Assembly (NCBI GenBank): GCA_019428905.1
Contig: JAHYJN010000027.1
Coordinates: 1-37,609, forward strand
Direction: 5' to 3'
DNA: 37,609 bases
DNA from: Candidatus Brevefilum sp.
GTDB lineage: Bacteria; Chloroflexota; Anaerolineae; Anaerolineales; Anaerolineaceae
Shown piece by piece: positions 33,499 through 37,609 of the stretch (position 1 is its first letter; each line of letters opens with the position of its first letter). Below the pieces are notes generated by a model, which did not search any database, was not told where the DNA came from, and saw only the letters and a program-made list of their open reading frames with translations. Position numbers and translations under genes: made by a program.

Positions 33499-34179
33499 TC
33501 AAGCCGCTTCTGTTTCCATCTCGAAGCCCGGAATTTTTGTTTTCCGTTCGAGCCACTTTAACAAGGCGCTCATGGCAAAGACCATAACCAGGTAAATCAC
33601 GGCGATCGCCAGGTAGCTGCCAATCGGGTTGTAAGTGATGGATGCGGCCCGCTTGCCGCGTGCCATCAGGTCCTGCACGGCGATCAGGAATACCACGGCG
33701 CTGGTCTTCAACAAGGAGATGGGCTCGTTGGACCAGGCGGGGATGACCAGGCGCAGCGCCTGGGGCATGATAATGAAGCGGATGGTCTGCCAGCGGGAGA
33801 GGCCGATCGCCCGGCCGGCGGTCATTTGTGATTCGCCGATGGATTGGATGGCCCCACGGATGTACTCGGCCTGGTAGGCAGCGCTGTTAAACCCCAGTGC
33901 CAGGTAAGCTGAAACGGATTGCGAGAGGGTCAGGCCTAGCGACGGCAGCCCGTAATAGATCAGGAACAGCTGGACCAGCAGGGGCGTTCCCCGGAACAAC
34001 TCGATAAACCCGATGGCGATTATGCGCAGCGGCTTTGACCCATAGGCTCTCATTAATGCCAGCGTTAAACCGAGGGCAAACCCCAAAAGGATTCCAACCG
34101 CCGTCAGCTCAAGGGTAACGGCAGTTCCTTTAAGGAATTCTGGTAAGAAGCGCTGTAGAATAACGAAAACACTGCCCAT
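33499..34179 (-). CDS. Polar amino acid ABC transporter permease, second subunit
   Basis: A 226-residue integral membrane permease of the HisM/GlnP type with about five helices. The EAA-like loop contacting the ATPase is visible around QMTAGRAIGLSRWQTIRFIIMPQALRLVIPAW. GTPLLVQLFLIYYGLP is typical of the family. Its start ATG (34177-34179) abuts the stop of the ATPase gene, so it is co-translated with it. It is the last gene of a four-gene importer operon (binding protein, permease, ATPase, permease), all on the minus strand. Two different permeases suggest a heterodimeric channel. The tail is charged (RKTKIPGFEMETEAA). Confidence 0.92.
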   Translation of the reverse strand: MGSVFVILQRFLPEFLKGTAVTLELTAVGILLGFALGLTLALMRAYGSKPLRIIAIGFIELFRGTPLLVQLFLIYYGLPSLGLTLSQSVSAYLALGFNSAAYQAEYIRGAIQSIGESQMTAGRAIGLSRWQTIRFIIMPQALRLVIPAWSNEPISLLKTSAVVFLIAVQDLMARGKRAASITYNPIGSYLAIAVIYLVMVFAMSALLKWLERKTKIPGFEMETEAA

Positions 34180-34944
<765 letters not shown>

Positions 34945-34957
34945 TTCTTTCTCCAAT

Positions 34958-35602
34958 TTATGGATTTGCGGGGATGCGCATCCGTTTATCCAATCCATCC
35001 AATAGGCGATTGGTGACAAATACCAGCATAAAGTAAATCAACCCTGCGACGATGAACGCCAGGAAGGGCTGTTGGGTACTGGCGCTGATCAATTGTGCGC
35101 GGCGCAAGATTTCAGGTACACCCAGTGCATACACTAGAGAGGAGTCTTTGATCACAATCGCTGCCTCGTTGGACCAGGGGCAAATGGCCATGCGAAAAGC
35201 CTGCGGGATGATGATATGTTTGATCGCACGCATCCTGCTCATACCAATCGCCCGTGCGGCCATCATCTGGGCGCCGCTGACGGATAATAAAGCGCCGCGG
35301 ATGATCTCCATCTGGTAAGCACTGCTCACAATCCCTAAAGATATCGAGCCGGCCCAAAAGGGCGACAGGTTGATATTGCCTGAGACCATAAAATACAGGA
35401 TAAACAGCAAAACGATGGGTGGGATGCCGCGCATGACCGTACTGTAGATGGACATGATGCGGGTCAAGACTTTTCCGCCGTAGACGTATAATAATGAAAA
35501 AATGAGGCCTAAGAACAAACCTAGCGGTAAGGCGATCAATGTGACCGATACGGTATAGGCCGTGCCTGAAGCAATGTATTGGATGAACCTACCCACGTCC
35601 AT
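34958..35602 (-). CDS. Polar amino acid ABC transporter permease, first subunit
   Basis: A 214-residue permease of the HisQ/GlnP type and a divergent paralogue of the one at 33499. The cytosolic coupling loop reads [32 protein letters not shown], and the second segment has [18 protein letters not shown]. The start at 35602 follows GGAG. It lies 110 bases after the binding-protein gene, across a hairpin (35659-35696), and 13 bases before the ATPase start. It forms the membrane pore together with the other permease. Confidence 0.92.
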   Translation of the reverse strand: MDVGRFIQYIASGTAYTVSVTLIALPLGLFLGLIFSLLYVYGGKVLTRIMSIYSTVMRGIPPIVLLFILYFMVSGNINLSPFWAGSISLGIVSSAYQMEIIRGALLSVSGAQMMAARAIGMSRMRAIKHIIIPQAFRMAICPWSNEAAIVIKDSSLVYALGVPEILRRAQLISASTQQPFLAFIVAGLIYFMLVFVTNRLLDGLDKRMRIPANP

Positions 35603-35658
35603 ACGTAACTATCTCCATAGCAACACTTATGTTTGGGTACCTGTTAGAACGAATTTTT

Positions 35659-35696
35659 CTGGGAGAAAAGGTGGTTTATTTGATCTTTTCTCCCAG
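35659..35696 (-). other. Hairpin between binding-protein and permease genes
   Basis: CTGGGAGAAAAG (35659-35670) and CTTTTCTCCCAG (35685-35696) form a perfect 12-bp stem with a 14-base loop. It lies 17 bases after the binding-protein stop in the direction of transcription. On the minus strand it is followed by A, not T, so it is more likely a 3'-end stabiliser of the binding-protein message than a full terminator. Confidence 0.6.
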
Positions 35697-35712
35697 GTGT
35701 TGTCGATGAACC

Positions 35713-36504
35713 TTACTCGCTGAAATATTTGACCGCTAAGGCATCGATGAAGCCTTCAGCCTCCAGGTCAGCGATGATCCGGTTGACTTCGGCCTGCAGG
35801 TCAGCGGCGCCATCCGGTAATACAATGTTGATCGGTCCTGTGTAGAGCATGCCCTGATAAATGATCTTGAGGCCGTCATATTGACTGACAATGGCCTGGG
35901 CAGGCACATCATCGGACATCAGGATATCAATCCGACCAACTTGCAGGTCAAGCGCGGCCTGGTCAACCCTTTCATAGCGGGAGAGGTTGGCTTCACTCAT
36001 CAGCCCGGCATCCACCAGCTCAGCGGTGAGCCATTCATCCTGCACGGTACCTGATTGGACACCCACTTTAAAATTCGCTGCGTCTTCGGGTACGGTAAAT
36101 GTGCCGCTGAATCCATCAGTTACGATGAAGGCATCTTGCGAGGTGTAGTAGGGGTCAGAGAAATCCACCAACTGATCCCGCTCTTCAGAGTAGTTGAAAC
36201 AGGAGATCGACATATCGATCTTGCCCTCTTGCACAGCGGCAATCAGGCTATCAAAAGGCATATCCTGCCAATCCAGTGCAACATCCATCCGTTTGGCGAT
36301 CTCTTCCATGAGCTCGATATCAAAACCGACCATCTTACCGGTTTCATCAATGTACTCATAGGGGGGATAGTCCGCTGATGTACCTACCACAACTTTGTTG
36401 GCAGCTTGGATCTTATCGAGGACAGAGCCTTCTCCTGCTTGTTGACACCCCGCAAGCAAGACGCCTAAAACGATCGCAAGTGCCAAAACAATCCTGAATT
36501 TCAT
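35713..36504 (-). CDS. Polar amino acid ABC transporter substrate-binding lipoprotein
   Basis: A 263-residue lipoprotein of the bacterial family-3 binding proteins. ATG 36504 is chosen because GGAGGAGG lies just upstream and the signal begins at once (MKFRIVLALAIVLGVLLAGCQQ, lipobox LAGC). A longer frame reaching 36801 has no signal and overlaps the promoter. The YPPYEYIDETGKMVGFDIELMEEIAKRM block is the family signature, and DMPFDSLIAAVQEGKIDMSIS follows. Such proteins capture amino acids such as glutamine, arginine, ornithine or cystine outside the cell and deliver them to the permeases. Which one is bound cannot be read here; ornithine is attractive given the operon at 13861 but is unproven. 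Confidence 0.93.
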   Translation of the reverse strand: MKFRIVLALAIVLGVLLAGCQQAGEGSVLDKIQAANKVVVGTSADYPPYEYIDETGKMVGFDIELMEEIAKRMDVALDWQDMPFDSLIAAVQEGKIDMSISCFNYSEERDQLVDFSDPYYTSQDAFIVTDGFSGTFTVPEDAANFKVGVQSGTVQDEWLTAELVDAGLMSEANLSRYERVDQAALDLQVGRIDILMSDDVPAQAIVSQYDGLKIIYQGMLYTGPINIVLPDGAADLQAEVNRIIADLEAEGFIDALAVKYFSE

Positions 36505-36552
36505 TTCTTCCTCCTCCGTGAATAGTCGACAACCTGTTGTTTGCTGATCCCT

Positions 36553-36579
36553 ATTATATCGCACCTTTGCCAATAACAA
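36553..36579 (-). promoter_or_regulatory. Probable promoter of the amino acid importer operon
   Basis: On the minus strand, TTGTTA (36574-36579) and a perfect TATAAT (36553-36558) are 15 bases apart, slightly short of ideal, about 50 bases upstream of the binding-protein start. A small hairpin (ATCCC/GGGAT, 36600-36615) lies upstream of it. For the divergent exporter gene I see only a TTGACG at 36705-36710 without a well-placed -10. Confidence 0.45.
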
Positions 36580-36790
36580 TGATCCCAAATATGATTTTGA
36601 TCCCCACTTCGGGATGACAAGTTTAGTATTCGCGGGGAAATTTGTGATGATTGGGTTCTTGTCCTTTGGTTTCTTTAAAACTTGGTTAACCCTGTGAGAT
36701 TGGTTTGACGCTTGTGGTAAAATATTGAACGTTGTAAAACAAGGGTTTATGACACCTTTGCTTGATCCAATTATCTTTTGAGGAGGTCTT

Positions 36791-37609
36791 ATGGCGCCCA
36801 TTCTTGAGGTTCAAAATCTTGTCAAAAAGTATGGCGATTTGAGGGCCGTCAACGGCATTTCGTTTTCTGTTCAGGAAGGTGAGATCTTCAGCCTGCTGGG
36901 TCCCAATGGGGCTGGAAAAACGACCACCATTTCGATCCTCTCCACCCTGTTTGCACCCACAGCCGGGGATGCCTTCGTCTGCGGTCATTCGGTCACCAAA
37001 GAGCCGATGGCGGTCAAGCGAGCCATTGGTGTGGTACCGCAGGAGATTGCGCTATATGAAGACCTGACCGCACTGGAGAATTTGAACTTTTGGGGGAAGA
37101 TGTACGGTTTATCCGGGGGCGAGCTGTCATCGCGCATCGATGAGGTGCTGGAACAGATCGGGTTGAAGGACCGAGCCAAGCAGCGCATCAAAACCTACTC
37201 GGGTGGGATGAAGCGGCGGGTGAATATTGGCGTTGGTCTGCTGCACAAGCCGCGTTTGCTATTTATGGATGAGCCAACCGTTGGCATCGACCCGCAATCA
37301 CGCCGGGCGATCCTTGATTCCGTCAAAGAGCTGAACCGCTCAGGTATGACCATCCTGTACACGACACACTATATGGAGGAAGCGCAGGAGCTCTCGGACC
37401 GGGTGGGCATCATTGATCATGGCGAGCTGATCGCGCTGGGCACCCAAAAAGAATTGACTGCCCAGGTAGGGCAGATGGATACCCTCATCCTTCACCTGGG
37501 TGAGAATGAAGACCCGGTCCACTTGGCACAGAAATTGAGCTCACTGCCGGGGGTGCTGCAGGCCAACCCAACCGACCATGAAGTTGCGATTGTCACACCT
37601 TCTGCGGAG
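36791..37609 (+). CDS. ABC-2-type exporter ATPase, 3' end missing
   Basis: The first 273 codons of an ABC ATPase of the ABC-2/DrrA-like class; the frame is open at the right edge of the window. Motifs: Walker A GPNGAGKTTT, Q-loop VVPQEIALYEDLTALENL, signature YSGGMKRRVNIG, Walker B LLFMDEPTVGIDPQ, and H-loop TTHYMEEAQELSD. A C-terminal substrate-independent extension follows (LILHLGENEDPVHLAQKLSSL). ATG 36791 has a perfect AGGAGG site. Such ATPases drive export of lipids, antibiotics or Na+; the permease partner should lie just beyond the window. It is divergent from the importer operon and unrelated to it in type. Confidence 0.93.
   Translation, partial: MAPILEVQNLVKKYGDLRAVNGISFSVQEGEIFSLLGPNGAGKTTTISILSTLFAPTAGDAFVCGHSVTKEPMAVKRAIGVVPQEIALYEDLTALENLNFWGKMYGLSGGELSSRIDEVLEQIGLKDRAKQRIKTYSGGMKRRVNIGVGLLHKPRLLFMDEPTVGIDPQSRRAILDSVKELNRSGMTILYTTHYMEEAQELSDRVGIIDHGELIALGTQKELTAQVGQMDTLILHLGENEDPVHLAQKLSSLPGVLQANPTDHEVAIVTPSAE

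Noticed and set aside
35713-36801. Longer start of the binding protein at 36801
   Set aside because: It would add 99 residues without a signal peptide, cross the promoter at 36553-36579 and run into the divergent gene's ribosome site; the ATG at 36504 has a strong ribosome site and a lipoprotein signal.

Overview
The window most likely comes from an anaerobic, mesophilic member of the Chloroflexota, probably class Anaerolineae. This is inferred from gene style, not from a marker gene. The signs are very large BTAD- or cyclase-headed ATPase regulators with C-terminal helical repeats, a lipoprotein with a Thr/Pro-rich linker and an SH3-like domain, a dispersed hairpin repeat built around GTAGGGGC/GCCCCTAC, and a complete B12-dependent ornithine fermentation pathway. 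I saw no rRNA, tRNA, CRISPR array, insertion sequence or phage gene.

Layout. 1-3099: the end of a protein-L-isoaspartate methyltransferase gene, convergent with a membrane-embedded spermidine-synthase-like protein. 3100-9638: a non-coding stretch with a folded repeat, a 1194-residue BTAD/ATPase regulator on the minus strand, and divergent from it two tandem paralogous secreted proteins followed by two small membrane proteins. An 18-bp perfect palindrome sits inside the best promoter of the regulator. 10178-13021: a tldD-tldE metalloprotease pair.

13861-22992 is the metabolic centrepiece: ord-ortA-ortB-oraS-oraE-(GlmL/MutL-like)-orr-alr, all on the plus strand. From family knowledge, Orr converts L- to D-ornithine. 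OraSE (PLP + adenosylcobalamin) makes 2,4-diaminopentanoate. Ord oxidises it to 2-amino-4-oxopentanoate, and OrtAB cleaves that with CoA to acetyl-CoA plus D-alanine. A canonical alanine racemase closes the operon and would turn that D-alanine into usable L-alanine. The GlmL-like ATPase may reactivate the mutase.

23081-28458 (minus strand) looks like a signalling module: a class III nucleotide cyclase fused to an ATPase/TPR region, a small unknown protein, and a phosphatase with an N-terminal cyclic-nucleotide-binding domain. Both the cyclase and the cNMP domain have changed specificity residues. 28587-33370: a half-length permease, an SH3 lipoprotein, a two-gene E1-type thiamine-diphosphate dehydrogenase with no E2/E3 beside it, and a lipoprotein-type glycerophosphodiester phosphodiesterase. 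33499-36504 (minus strand): a polar amino acid ABC importer with one binding protein, two permeases and one ATPase. 36791 to the end: the start of an ABC-2-type exporter ATPase, cut by the window edge.
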